NCBI RefSeq assembly: GCF_022059845.1 | Contig: NZ_CP091851.1 | Span: 1,860,001 to 1,924,000 of the forward strand | Reading direction: 5' to 3' | From: Terrirubrum flagellatum | GTDB taxonomy: Bacteria; Pseudomonadota; Alphaproteobacteria; Rhizobiales; Beijerinckiaceae | DNA length: 64,000 nucleotides | In this document: positions 1 to 7,525 of the stretch, piece after piece | How the letters are laid out: every line of letters starts with the position of its first letter | Numbering within the stretch: the first letter of the stretch is position 1 | Notes under the pieces: generated by a model | Databases searched by the model: none | Seen by the model: only the letters and a program-made list of their open reading frames with translations | What the model was told of the DNA's origin: nothing | Made by a program: the position numbers and the translations under genes

Positions 1-2
1 CG

Positions 3-566
3 AAGACGCGCTCGACCCACAACAACTATCTCACTTTGCCGGTGCTCTTTCTGATGCTGTCCGGCCATTATCCCCTGACTTTCTCGACCCCCTACGCCTG
101 GGCGATCGTCGGGCTGATCCTCGTCGCGGGCGCAGTGGTGAGACACTTCTACAATGTTCGCCACGCCGGGAAGGGCGATCCCTGGTGGACATGGGGTGTG
201 GCGGCGGCCTGCGTCTGGGCGGCGATCTGGATCAGCATGGGCTCGGCGCCAATCGGGCGCGAGCGCCTGGGACTTGCGCCGCTCCCGGAGACGAAAGTGA
301 TTGCGGGCGCGCCTCGCGCGCCCGAGCAGGTCGCGAACATCCTGCTCGGCCGCTGCAGCATGTGCCACGCGCAGGAGCCTGTTTATCTCGGTATTCACAT
401 CGCGCCGAAAGGCATTCGGCTCGATACGCCGGAGATGATGGCGCGCAATCGTGAGGCCGTCCTGACGCAAGCCGTGCTGACACGAGCGATGCCGCCGAAC
501 AACGTCACCAACATGACGCGCGAAGAACGCCGGATCGTTGCGGAATGGATCGCGCATTCAAAATGA
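3..566 (+). CDS. puuD: Urate hydroxylase PuuD, C-terminal part (5' end outside window)
   Basis: The reading frame is open from the window edge, so this is the C-terminal 187 residues of a longer protein. The N-terminal part here has hydrophobic segments of an inner-membrane protein. It is followed by a cytochrome c domain with a CSMCH haem-binding motif at nt 354-368 and a downstream Met (MPPNN) that could be the axial ligand. PuuD-type proteins (eight-helix membrane domain plus C-terminal cytochrome c) oxidise urate to 5-hydroxyisourate and pass electrons to the respiratory chain. The next gene is an allantoate-amidohydrolase-type enzyme, which fits a purine-degradation cluster. The family assignment is an inference from this architecture; the missing N-terminus would settle it. 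Confidence 0.8.
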   Translation, partial: KTRSTHNNYLTLPVLFLMLSGHYPLTFSTPYAWAIVGLILVAGAVVRHFYNVRHAGKGDPWWTWGVAAACVWAAIWISMGSAPIGRERLGLAPLPETKVIAGAPRAPEQVANILLGRCSMCHAQEPVYLGIHIAPKGIRLDTPEMMARNREAVLTQAVLTRAMPPNNVTNMTREERRIVAEWIAHSK

Positions 567-588
567 GCGCGATCACGTAGAGGACATG

Positions 589-1821
589 ATGTCGAACCTC
601 GAATGGGGCCGCGCGATTTCGCAGCGGCTTGAAGAACTCGCCGGGATCACTGATGTCCCCGGACAGATCACGCGGCTCTATCTCAGCCCGGCCCATGGGC
701 GCGCCGCCGAACTCGTCGCGTCATGGATGCGCGACGCCGGTCTCGCCGTCGAATTTACACCGCTTGGCGACGTTGTTGGTCGCCTTCAAGGCGCGGAGCC
801 TAACGCGAAACGCCTGCTGCTGGCCTCCCATATCGACAGCGTGCGCAACGCCGGCAAGTTCGACGGGACGCTCGGCGTCATTGCTGCGATTGAACTCGCC
901 CGGCGGTTTCACGTTGAAGGCAAGCGCCTGCCATTCACGCTTGAAGTGATCGCTTTCGGAGACGAGGAGGGCGTCCGCTTTCCAACCTCGCTCAGCGGTT
1001 CGCGTGCGGTCGCGGGCAAGCACAATCCTGATATCCTCAATGAGAAGGATCAACGCGGAGTCACGCGTCGCGACGCGCTGAAAACGTTCGGCGCGCCCGA
1101 AACGCCTGTCGAACGGATGAGGCGCAATCCCGGGGATACGCTCGGCTATGTCGAGGTCCATATCGAGCAAGGGCCGGTGCTCGAAGCGCGCAATCTGCCG
1201 CTTGGCGTGGTTACTGCAATCAATGGCTGCTCGCGCGGCTCCGTCGTGGTGAAGGGCTGGGCCGGCCATGCCGGCACTGTGCCGATGGCGCTGCGCAAGG
1301 ATGCGCTCGCGGCTGCGGCGGAAATGGTTCTTGCGGTCGAGCGCATCGCGCGCGCCGACCCCGACATCGTCGCGACCGTCGGTCAGCTCGGCGTGCCTGG
1401 CGGAGCGATCAATACGGTGCCGGGCCGCGTCGAGTTCACGCTCGACATCAGGTCGTCTGAAGACTCCAAGCGTCACAAGGCGGTCGCCGATATCGGCGCG
1501 GCCTGCCTCGCGATCGCAGAGAAACGCGGCGTCAGCGCCGAGGTCGAGATGCCTTATGACGTGCCGGCTGCGATCTGCGACGCGGCGCTGTCAGACGCCC
1601 TCGCGCAATCGATCGCGCGCTGCGGCTTCGAGCCATTGCGGCTGGCGAGCGGCGCCGGCCATGACGCCATGTCGTTCCGCGACGCGTTACCCTTCACGAT
1701 GCTCTTCGTTCGATGCAAGGGCGGCGTAAGTCACAATCCGGCGGAGTATGCGTCCATTGAGGATATTGACGCCGCGGCGCGCACGCTCGCCGATTTCGTC
1801 GATCATCTCGTCGGTCGCTGA
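589..1821 (+). CDS. Zn-dependent allantoate amidohydrolase / N-carbamoyl amino-acid hydrolase (M20 family)
   Basis: 410 residues. The frame is open further upstream, but the ATG at 589 (or 586) has a GAGGA Shine-Dalgarno at 579-583 and clears the puuD stop by 22 nt. The metal-site pattern of the HyuC/AllC group is complete: HIDSV (H81), FDG (D92), DEEG (E126/E127), HIEQGP (H191) and GVSHNPAEY (H382). GHAGTVPM (H227) is the dimer-domain histidine. Enzymes of this group hydrolyse carbamoyl or ureido C-N bonds: allantoate to ureidoglycine, or N-carbamoyl amino acids. Position directly after puuD favours allantoate (allC role), but N-carbamoyl-beta-alanine or hydantoin-derived substrates cannot be excluded from sequence. 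Confidence 0.85.
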   Translation: MSNLEWGRAISQRLEELAGITDVPGQITRLYLSPAHGRAAELVASWMRDAGLAVEFTPLGDVVGRLQGAEPNAKRLLLASHIDSVRNAGKFDGTLGVIAAIELARRFHVEGKRLPFTLEVIAFGDEEGVRFPTSLSGSRAVAGKHNPDILNEKDQRGVTRRDALKTFGAPETPVERMRRNPGDTLGYVEVHIEQGPVLEARNLPLGVVTAINGCSRGSVVVKGWAGHAGTVPMALRKDALAAAAEMVLAVERIARADPDIVATVGQLGVPGGAINTVPGRVEFTLDIRSSEDSKRHKAVADIGAACLAIAEKRGVSAEVEMPYDVPAAICDAALSDALAQSIARCGFEPLRLASGAGHDAMSFRDALPFTMLFVRCKGGVSHNPAEYASIEDIDAAARTLADFVDHLVGR

Positions 1822-1836
1822 CTCCTGGAGATTCCG

Positions 1837-3054
1837 ATGACCGATGATCTCAGCGTTCTGATCGACCGGCGTTTCGAGGACGAGGTGAATTTCCTCGCCG
1901 AACTCGTGCGCACGCCATCAGACAATCCGCCGGGCGATTGCATTCGTCACGCCAACCGCGCTGCGAGCTTGCTGGAGAAGCTGGGCTTCACAGTCGAACG
2001 GCACGTCGTGCCTGATGCGCTCGTGCGTGCGAACGGTATGATCTCCTGCGCGAACCTCATCGTGCGCCACCGGTTCGGCGATGGGCCGGTGATCGCGCTG
2101 AACGCCCATGGCGACGTTGTTCCTCCCGGCGATGGCTGGAGTCGCGATCCCTATGGCGCGGAGATCATCGACGGCTGGATGTATGGCCGCGGCGTCGCGG
2201 TCTCGAAATCGGATTTCGCCACCTATGCCTTCGCTCTCGACGCATTGAAGAAATCGGGCAGGGCGCTCAAGGGAACGGTCGAACTCCACCTCACTTATGA
2301 CGAGGAGGCCGGCGGCGAGATCGGGCCGGGCTGGCTGCTGCGTGAGGGCCTCTCGAAGCCCGATCTCGCGATCGGCGCAGGTTTCTCCTACAGCGTCGTG
2401 ACCGCGCACAATGGCTGTCTGCATCTCGAGATCGAGACGAAAGGCCGTTCGGCGCATGCGGCGAAGCCCTCGACGGGTGTGGACGCGCTCGAAGTCGCAA
2501 ACGATGTCATGAGCGCGATCTATGCCTATCGCAGGCTCCTGCCCGCGCGCGTGTCGGCGACGCCAGGCATTGGTTCGCCGCAGATCACGGTTGGCCTCAT
2601 CAAGGGCGGCATCAACACCAATGTCGTGCCTGACCGCATCACGTTCCGGCTCGATCGCCGCATGATCCCGGAAGAGAATCCGGAGGCTGTGGAGCAGGAG
2701 GTTCGCGCGCTGATAGAGGGAACGGCGCGCCGGCATCCCGAGGCGTCGGTCGAGGTCCGCCGCATTCTGCTGGCGAAGCCGCTGGTTGAGTTGTCCGGGG
2801 GAGAAAAGCTCAAGGCGACGCTCTGCGCGCACGCCACGCGGATCATGGGGGAAAAGATCAGGGCGACCGGCGTGCCGCTCTATACGGACGCCCGCCACTA
2901 CTCGGAACGGGGAATTCCGATCGTGCTGTTCGGGGCGGGACCACGCTCGATCGAGGAGGCCAACGCCCACCGCGCCGACGAGCGGCTGCCGCTGTCTGAT
3001 CTGAGGAAGGCGACGGAAGTGGTCGCAGAGACGCTCGCGGAGCTGCTGGCGTAG
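1837..3054 (+). CDS. M20-family metallohydrolase (ArgE/DapE-like) with an altered metal site
   Basis: 405 residues, ATG 15 nt after the preceding stop, so probably co-transcribed with it. The fold markers of M20 deacylases/peptidases are present: NAHGDVV (H91, D93), YDEEAGGE (E156/E157), the dimerisation-domain histidine in SAHAAKPS, and the late His in NAHRADE (H378). Two canonical ligands are missing. The bridging Asp in the usual GRGxxDxK motif is Val122 (GRGVAVSK), and the Glu of the usual GEP motif is replaced in AIGAGFS (residues 179-185). The protein may bind one metal or use an atypical site. The substrate is unknown; the context suggests a ureide or amide intermediate. Confidence 0.8.
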   Translation: MTDDLSVLIDRRFEDEVNFLAELVRTPSDNPPGDCIRHANRAASLLEKLGFTVERHVVPDALVRANGMISCANLIVRHRFGDGPVIALNAHGDVVPPGDGWSRDPYGAEIIDGWMYGRGVAVSKSDFATYAFALDALKKSGRALKGTVELHLTYDEEAGGEIGPGWLLREGLSKPDLAIGAGFSYSVVTAHNGCLHLEIETKGRSAHAAKPSTGVDALEVANDVMSAIYAYRRLLPARVSATPGIGSPQITVGLIKGGINTNVVPDRITFRLDRRMIPEENPEAVEQEVRALIEGTARRHPEASVEVRRILLAKPLVELSGGEKLKATLCAHATRIMGEKIRATGVPLYTDARHYSERGIPIVLFGAGPRSIEEANAHRADERLPLSDLRKATEVVAETLAELLA

Positions 3055-3145
3055 GGGCTCGCACAGCCGTGAAGTATCGTGTGTGAGACATACGAGCGCG
3101 CTTGAGAGGTGTCATGAGGCGCGGCGGTCATTCTTCAAAAGGGAC

Positions 3146-3174
3146 TTGACTTTTCCAGAATAAATTCCTATTAT
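3146..3174 (+). promoter_or_regulatory. Strong sigma-70-type promoter upstream of a structured RNA
   Basis: TTGACT at 3146-3151, a 17-nt spacer, then TATTAT at 3169-3174. This matches the consensus -35/-10 layout closely and is among the best such matches I noticed in the window. Predicted transcription start is about 3180-3182. No translatable gene follows before 3957 on this strand, so the likely product is the RNA at 3181-3440. Confidence 0.6.
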
Positions 3175-3180
3175 CTCCAC

Positions 3181-3440
3181 GCCCTTGCTCTTCTACGGGG
3201 CTGTCCAGGTCAGGACTGAACAGGAGCAAGGGGCGGATCCGCGGGTTCTGATGCGACCTGGCTTCAGAACTCCCGGCGTCTCCGACACTGCGCCCGCCTG
3301 ACACTAGGATCAGGCTGTCCGAACGGACCTTAAGCGGGACACCGCGGAGAGCGCAGGACTGGAAGACTGAAAATCCGCGTCGGGAGCGCCGCAAGGCGAA
3401 ACCCAACCACCTACTTTGGCCGCGTCTTGCGGCGCTCCCG
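3181..3440 (+). ncRNA. Candidate structured non-coding RNA, family not recognised
   Basis: This fills most of the 487-nt stretch between the M20 gene and the small minus-strand gene at 3542. Paired segments seen directly: 3182-3190 with 3224-3232 (9 bp) enclosing a smaller hairpin (3203-3206/3213-3216); 3245-3251 with 3264-3270 (7 bp); 3279-3284 with 3345-3350 (6 bp) and, inside it, 3293-3297 with 3334-3338 (5 bp) closing a junction with two small hairpins (3298-3301/3310-3313 and 3317-3320/3325-3328). It ends with a perfect 15-bp stem (3381-3395/3426-3440) around a 30-nt loop. A near-consensus promoter sits just upstream. I could not match it to 6S RNA, tmRNA, RNase P RNA or SRP RNA. From 3441 to 3541 I see nothing else. 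Confidence 0.5.
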
Positions 3441-3541
3441 GCCTCCCTGTCGGGCGGTCCAGTCGAAGCTCGATATGGAGAGCTATTGTGTAGACAAATT
3501 CAATCGGCCGATCGGGCCGGGGGATGCGCGTGGTCGCGTTT

Positions 3542-3766
3542 TCAGGCGCGCGTATCGACGTTCTGGCCGATGCCGCTCGACAGCGCCGCCTGCGTCAGCA
3601 CGACGTTGTTGTCATGCGCCGCAGCCATCATCTGCATCGGCGCGTTGAGGATGATGCTTTCAGGGTCGATCTTGTTGGTGTCGCTCGAAAAGGCCGCGAG
3701 GATCGCGTCCTGCGCAGCCTGAGCTTTCGGGACCATCAGTCCCGATGATTGAGAGACGGCGTCCAT
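3542..3766 (-). CDS. Small conserved-looking hypothetical protein
   Basis: 74 residues, starting MDAVSQSSGLMVPK. The frame is open 12 codons further upstream, but this ATG has a GGAG 6 nt before it. The protein is soluble-looking, rich in Ala, Met, Asn and Gln, with a central NAPMQMMAAAHDNN segment and no Cys. There is no signal peptide or membrane segment. It reads like a genuine protein rather than a shadow of another gene, since no competing gene lies on the plus strand here. It stands alone between the candidate RNA and the glycerate kinase. I do not recognise the family. Confidence 0.5.
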   Translation of the reverse strand: MDAVSQSSGLMVPKAQAAQDAILAAFSSDTNKIDPESIILNAPMQMMAAAHDNNVVLTQAALSSGIGQNVDTRA

Positions 3767-3956
3767 GGCTCGCTCCGAGCGCCCTTCTGGCGCGTCTTTC
3801 AATCTAGCGCATTCCGTTACGTCTGGCGCGCGTCGTCTCGATTGAGAGTGAATAGGTGATTGACTTGAAGGGCGCGTTTTAACGCATCGGAGTTCGCATG
3901 GACGGCCGGGCCGAGGGCGCGCTATCGATGGCGGCGGCTTTCAGGAAAGGCTTGAT

Positions 3957-5222
3957 GTGACCTCCCAGCGCGATCTGCTTGAGCGCATGTTCAGGGCTGC
4001 GATCTCCGCCGCCGATCCCGCCGTCTGCCTGCCTCCACACCTCCCGCCGCGTCCCAAAGGGCGCACGATCGTGATCGGCGCGGGGAAGGCTGCGGCCTCG
4101 ATGGCGAGGGCGGTCGAGGCGCATTGGGAAGGGCCTCTCAGCGGGCTTGTGGTGACCCGCTATGGCCATAACGCGCCGACCCGGGGCATCGAGGTGGTTG
4201 AAGCGTCACACCCCGTCCCGGACGCCGCAGGCCTCTCTGCTGCGACCCGAATTATGGAACTCGTGCAGGGGCTCACGGAGGACGACCTCGTGCTGTGCCT
4301 GATCTCGGGTGGCGGCTCGGCGCTGCTGACCATGCCGGCTGAGGGCCTTACCTTGGCGGACAAGCAGGCCATGAATCGGGCGCTGCTCAGAAGTGGCGCC
4401 TCGATCCATGAGATGAATTGCGTCCGCAAGCATCTCTCGCGGATCAAGGGCGGCCGGCTGGCCGCCGCCTGCGCGCCCGCGCGCGTGGTGTCGCTGCTGA
4501 TCTCCGACGTGCCGGGCGACGATCCCTCGGTGATCGCTTCCGGGCCGACTGTGCCAGATCCCACGACCTATGCGGACGCTCTGGCGATCGTGAGGCGCTA
4601 CGGCATTACGGAGCCGGCGGCGGCGATCGCCATTCTGGAGCGTGGGCCCGACGAGACGCCGAAGCCCGGCGACGCCAGACTTGCTCGCTGCGAAACGATC
4701 TTCATCGCGACCGCGCTGCAGTCGCTCGACGCGGCTGCGGCGGTCGCCCGCGAGGCCGGCGTGACACCGGTCATTCTTGGCGACTCGATCGAGGGCGAGG
4801 CGCGCGACACAGCGCTGGTGCTTGGCGGCATCGCGCGCCATGCGGCGCTGCGGGGAGAGCCGGCTGCCGCCCCATGCGTGCTGATCTCCGGCGGCGAGAC
4901 CACTGTGACCGTGCGAGGCAAGGGCAGGGGCGGCCGCAACGCCGAGTTCCTTCTCGCCCTCGCCGTCGCGCTTGATGGGCATCCCAGCATCTCCGCCCTC
5001 GCCGGCGACACCGACGGCGTCGACGGCACCGAGGATGTCGCGGGATATGTGCTGACGCCCGACACTCTGGCGCGCGCCCGCGCGCTCGGTCTGAACGCCA
5101 AAGACCGGCTGGCGGACAATGACGGCTATGGATTCTTCGCGCCGCTCAATAACCTCGTCGTCACCGGACCGACGCTCACCAACGTCAACGATTTTCGCGC
5201 GATCCTGATTTCGAGGGAGTGA
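3957..5222 (+). CDS. Glycerate 2-kinase (type 2, MOFRL family)
   Basis: 421 residues from a GTG start at 3957, with GGAAAGG 6 nt upstream; the ATG two bases earlier runs straight into a stop. Family signatures: GAGKAAASMA near residue 40, LISGGGSALLTMP near 115-127, ISDVPGDDPSVIASGPT near 182-198, then the C-terminal MOFRL domain with ISGGETTVTV, GRGGRNAEF and AGDTDGVDGTED. Such enzymes (GckA/TtuD) phosphorylate glycerate to 2-phosphoglycerate and feed glyoxylate- or tartronate-derived carbon into glycolysis. Downstream of ureide-degrading genes it may complete salvage of glyoxylate carbon, although no glyoxylate carboligase or tartronate semialdehyde reductase is in view. Confidence 0.9.
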   Translation: MTSQRDLLERMFRAAISAADPAVCLPPHLPPRPKGRTIVIGAGKAAASMARAVEAHWEGPLSGLVVTRYGHNAPTRGIEVVEASHPVPDAAGLSAATRIMELVQGLTEDDLVLCLISGGGSALLTMPAEGLTLADKQAMNRALLRSGASIHEMNCVRKHLSRIKGGRLAAACAPARVVSLLISDVPGDDPSVIASGPTVPDPTTYADALAIVRRYGITEPAAAIAILERGPDETPKPGDARLARCETIFIATALQSLDAAAAVAREAGVTPVILGDSIEGEARDTALVLGGIARHAALRGEPAAAPCVLISGGETTVTVRGKGRGGRNAEFLLALAVALDGHPSISALAGDTDGVDGTEDVAGYVLTPDTLARARALGLNAKDRLADNDGYGFFAPLNNLVVTGPTLTNVNDFRAILISRE

Positions 5223-5402
5223 GAAACGCGCGCTATGCCATTGCAAATACTTGTGCTTTTATATTCTTATATCTGAGAACAATCGGTTCCAGGATTGTGG
5301 ATTGGGTGAGGGATTGGCGCAGCCAGCCTCTCGTCGCAAACTGAGGTCGGCGGCGGGCGCGGGACGGCTGACGCTCAGTCTGTCGGATTTGCGAGGCGCA
5401 AG

Positions 5403-6344
5403 ATGTGCAAGGCGTGCGACTACACCATCCATCGCGCCAATCATCATTTTGGCTGGGATCGATCCTTTGCGCCGGCGGCGACTGTGAAGCCGGGCTCCAC
5501 GATCGAGTTTGAGTGCATCGACAGCTCCGCCGGCCAGCTCACGCCAGCCAGTACCGTCGCTGACGTCGCGCAGCTTGATTTCAGCCGCGTGAACCCGGTC
5601 ACCGGGCCGATCTATATCGACGGCGCCGAACCCGGCGACGCGCTCAAGGTGACCATCGAGGAGTTCAAGCCGTCGAGCTTCGGATGGACGGCGAATATCC
5701 CGGGTTTCGGGCTTCTCGCGGACCAGTTCGCTGATCCTGCGCTGCATGTCTGGTCGCTTGAAAGCTCGCTACGGCCCGCGCTTTTCTCCAACATCGGGCG
5801 CGTGCCGCTGAAGCCGTTCGCGGGCACGATCGGCAACGCGCCAGCCGAGCCCGGGCTTCATTCTGTGGTGCCGCCGAGGCGCGTCGGCGGCAATCTCGAC
5901 ATCCGCGACCTGACGGCCGGCGTTGTCCTGTATCTGCCGGTCGAGGTTCCCGGCGCGCTGTTCTCAGTCGGCGACACCCATGCGGCGCAAGGCGACGGCG
6001 AGGTCTGCGGGACCGCGATCGAGAGCCCGATGAACGTCGTCCTGACCTTCGATCTGGAGAAAGGCGTACAGCTCAAAACGCCGCGTTTCACGACGCCCGG
6101 ACCCGTGACCCGCCATCTCGATGAGAAGGGCTACGAGGCGACCACGGGCGTCGGGCCTGATCTGTTCGAGGCAGCGTGCTCGGCCGTCAGCCAGATGATC
6201 GACCTTCTGTCCGCGCGTCACGGCCTCGCGCCTGTTGACGCTTACATGCTGTGCTCGGTCTGCGGCGATCTCCGCGTCAGCGAAATCGTTGATCAGCCGA
6301 ACTGGGTGATCTCATTCTATTTTCCGAGGCTTGTGCTGGAGTAG
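5403..6344 (+). CDS. Acetamidase/formamidase family protein
   Basis: 313 residues, ATG with a GAGG about 9 nt upstream. The start region (NHHFGWDRSFAPA, then PGSTIEFECIDSS) and the central GDTHAAQGDGEVCGTAIE segment are typical of the FmdA/AmdA family, which hydrolyses short amides such as formamide and acetamide to ammonia and the acid. The final part (VDAYMLCSVCGDLRVSEIVD) also fits. The 180-nt upstream gap includes an AT-rich stretch (5241-5275) followed by GAAC-N5-GTTC (5277-5289), a possible promoter and operator. It could supply nitrogen from amides alongside the upstream purine genes, but the true substrate is not readable. Confidence 0.85.
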   Translation: MCKACDYTIHRANHHFGWDRSFAPAATVKPGSTIEFECIDSSAGQLTPASTVADVAQLDFSRVNPVTGPIYIDGAEPGDALKVTIEEFKPSSFGWTANIPGFGLLADQFADPALHVWSLESSLRPALFSNIGRVPLKPFAGTIGNAPAEPGLHSVVPPRRVGGNLDIRDLTAGVVLYLPVEVPGALFSVGDTHAAQGDGEVCGTAIESPMNVVLTFDLEKGVQLKTPRFTTPGPVTRHLDEKGYEATTGVGPDLFEAACSAVSQMIDLLSARHGLAPVDAYMLCSVCGDLRVSEIVDQPNWVISFYFPRLVLE

Positions 6345-6488
6345 CAGTGGCGGCCTCTAGATACTCGATCTAAGGATCTTCTAGTTCCATAATGTATCTT
6401 ATGCGATCCTCGTAATGGCGCGTGAGTTGATCCATGTCGCTGCGCCCCGCCTCTGGCGAGCGGCCGATCCTCGCGACATTCTCCGCCG

Positions 6489-7520
6489 ATGATCCTGCGC
6501 TCCCTTGGCGGCTTTCTCGATCGACTTCGTGGCGCTGATCGCCGCAACGCGCCGGCGCACGCGCAAGCCTGGAAGTCGGCGTCAACGTCAGACAACTCGG
6601 TCCATCGCATGCTTGATGAACTCGGCGTTCCCTGGCGTCTGTCGCGGGCCGAACTCGCGAAGCGTTACGGCGTGCGGCGCGACGCGGCTTATGGCTGGAA
6701 GGTCATCGAGATCGCGACGCCTGATCTCAAAAATCTCATCCGGCCGCTCTCGGCGCAAGTGTTTCCGCAGTTCTCGAAGGCTTTTCCGGCGGTCGATTTC
6801 AGCGGCTTCAGTTCATGGGGCTCTGACGTTCGCGAGAATGTCCGACGGACGGCCGATCAGCTCACGCGTTGGCTCGGGCCGGCGGAAGCGGGCAATCGCC
6901 ACAACACCTTCCGGTGCGAATGGAGCTTCGGCCCGGCGAGCGTCGCCCTGCTCGGCTGGCCGGACGACCTGCAACGCGGCCCGCGCCTCAAAAATTCAGC
7001 TCATGATCGCGATCGGCGGCTCGCGACGGCCTGTCACATCTGGATCAAGACTGGCTTTCGGCCCGCGGCGTCGGTGATCGAACGGGGATGGCTCGACAGT
7101 TTCGAGGCGATCCGGCCGATCGCCGTTGCGCATGACCAGACGGCGGAAGCTGTCCACAACGCCGCCGCTGAGCAAAGCGAGCTCGAATTCGTTCGAGAGC
7201 CCGGCCCCGAGCTCGCGAATATCTTCGGGCATATCGGGCGGTCTGCCGATGGCGCGGCGCTGATTTTCTGCCACGCGCAGCTCTATGTCATCGCAGCGAA
7301 GGACGTTCTCGGGTTCGACGTAGTCCGCATGCTGCCGGCCAAGGGCGGCGGCGGCTCGCGCTTGTACGTCGAATGTGTCGCGCATGATCGCGGCGCAAAG
7401 CCGAAGCGGCTCTTCATCTGTTCCGGCGATGAGCCAGACGGCCTGAACAACGTTGCGGCCGAGATCGCCGAAGCGTTCGGCAAACGCTGCAAGCTTGGCG
7501 ACTATATCTATGACTATTGA
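6489..7520 (+). CDS. Uncharacterised protein, 343 residues
   Basis: The family is not recognised. The frame has coding-like composition throughout and ends 5 nt before the stop of the convergent PLP-enzyme gene. There is no convincing Shine-Dalgarno before the ATG at 6489. An internal ATG at 6609 (MLDELGVPWRLSRAELAKRY) is an alternative start, giving 303 residues. The protein has no signal peptide or membrane helix. It is Arg/Trp-containing, with a segment DELGVPWRLSRAELAKRYGV that could be a helical DNA- or peptide-binding element, and a C-terminal half of mixed alpha/beta character. The 6345-6488 gap holds an AT-rich patch near 6380-6400 and nothing else clear on this strand. Confidence 0.6.
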   Translation: MILRSLGGFLDRLRGADRRNAPAHAQAWKSASTSDNSVHRMLDELGVPWRLSRAELAKRYGVRRDAAYGWKVIEIATPDLKNLIRPLSAQVFPQFSKAFPAVDFSGFSSWGSDVRENVRRTADQLTRWLGPAEAGNRHNTFRCEWSFGPASVALLGWPDDLQRGPRLKNSAHDRDRRLATACHIWIKTGFRPAASVIERGWLDSFEAIRPIAVAHDQTAEAVHNAAAEQSELEFVREPGPELANIFGHIGRSADGAALIFCHAQLYVIAAKDVLGFDVVRMLPAKGGGGSRLYVECVAHDRGAKPKRLFICSGDEPDGLNNVAAEIAEAFGKRCKLGDYIYDY

Positions 7521-7525
7521 AGGCG

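Noticed and set aside
3365-3376. GACTGAAAATCC resembling a tRNA-Phe anticodon loop
   Set aside because: The flanking bases do not form an anticodon stem and there is no T-arm or acceptor stem, so it is not a tRNA.
3181-3440. Identity as 6S RNA
   Set aside because: The segment GGACCTTAAGCGG loosely recalls part of 6S RNA, but the 5' end pairs with 3224-3232 rather than with the 3' end, so the long closed 6S hairpin is not formed.
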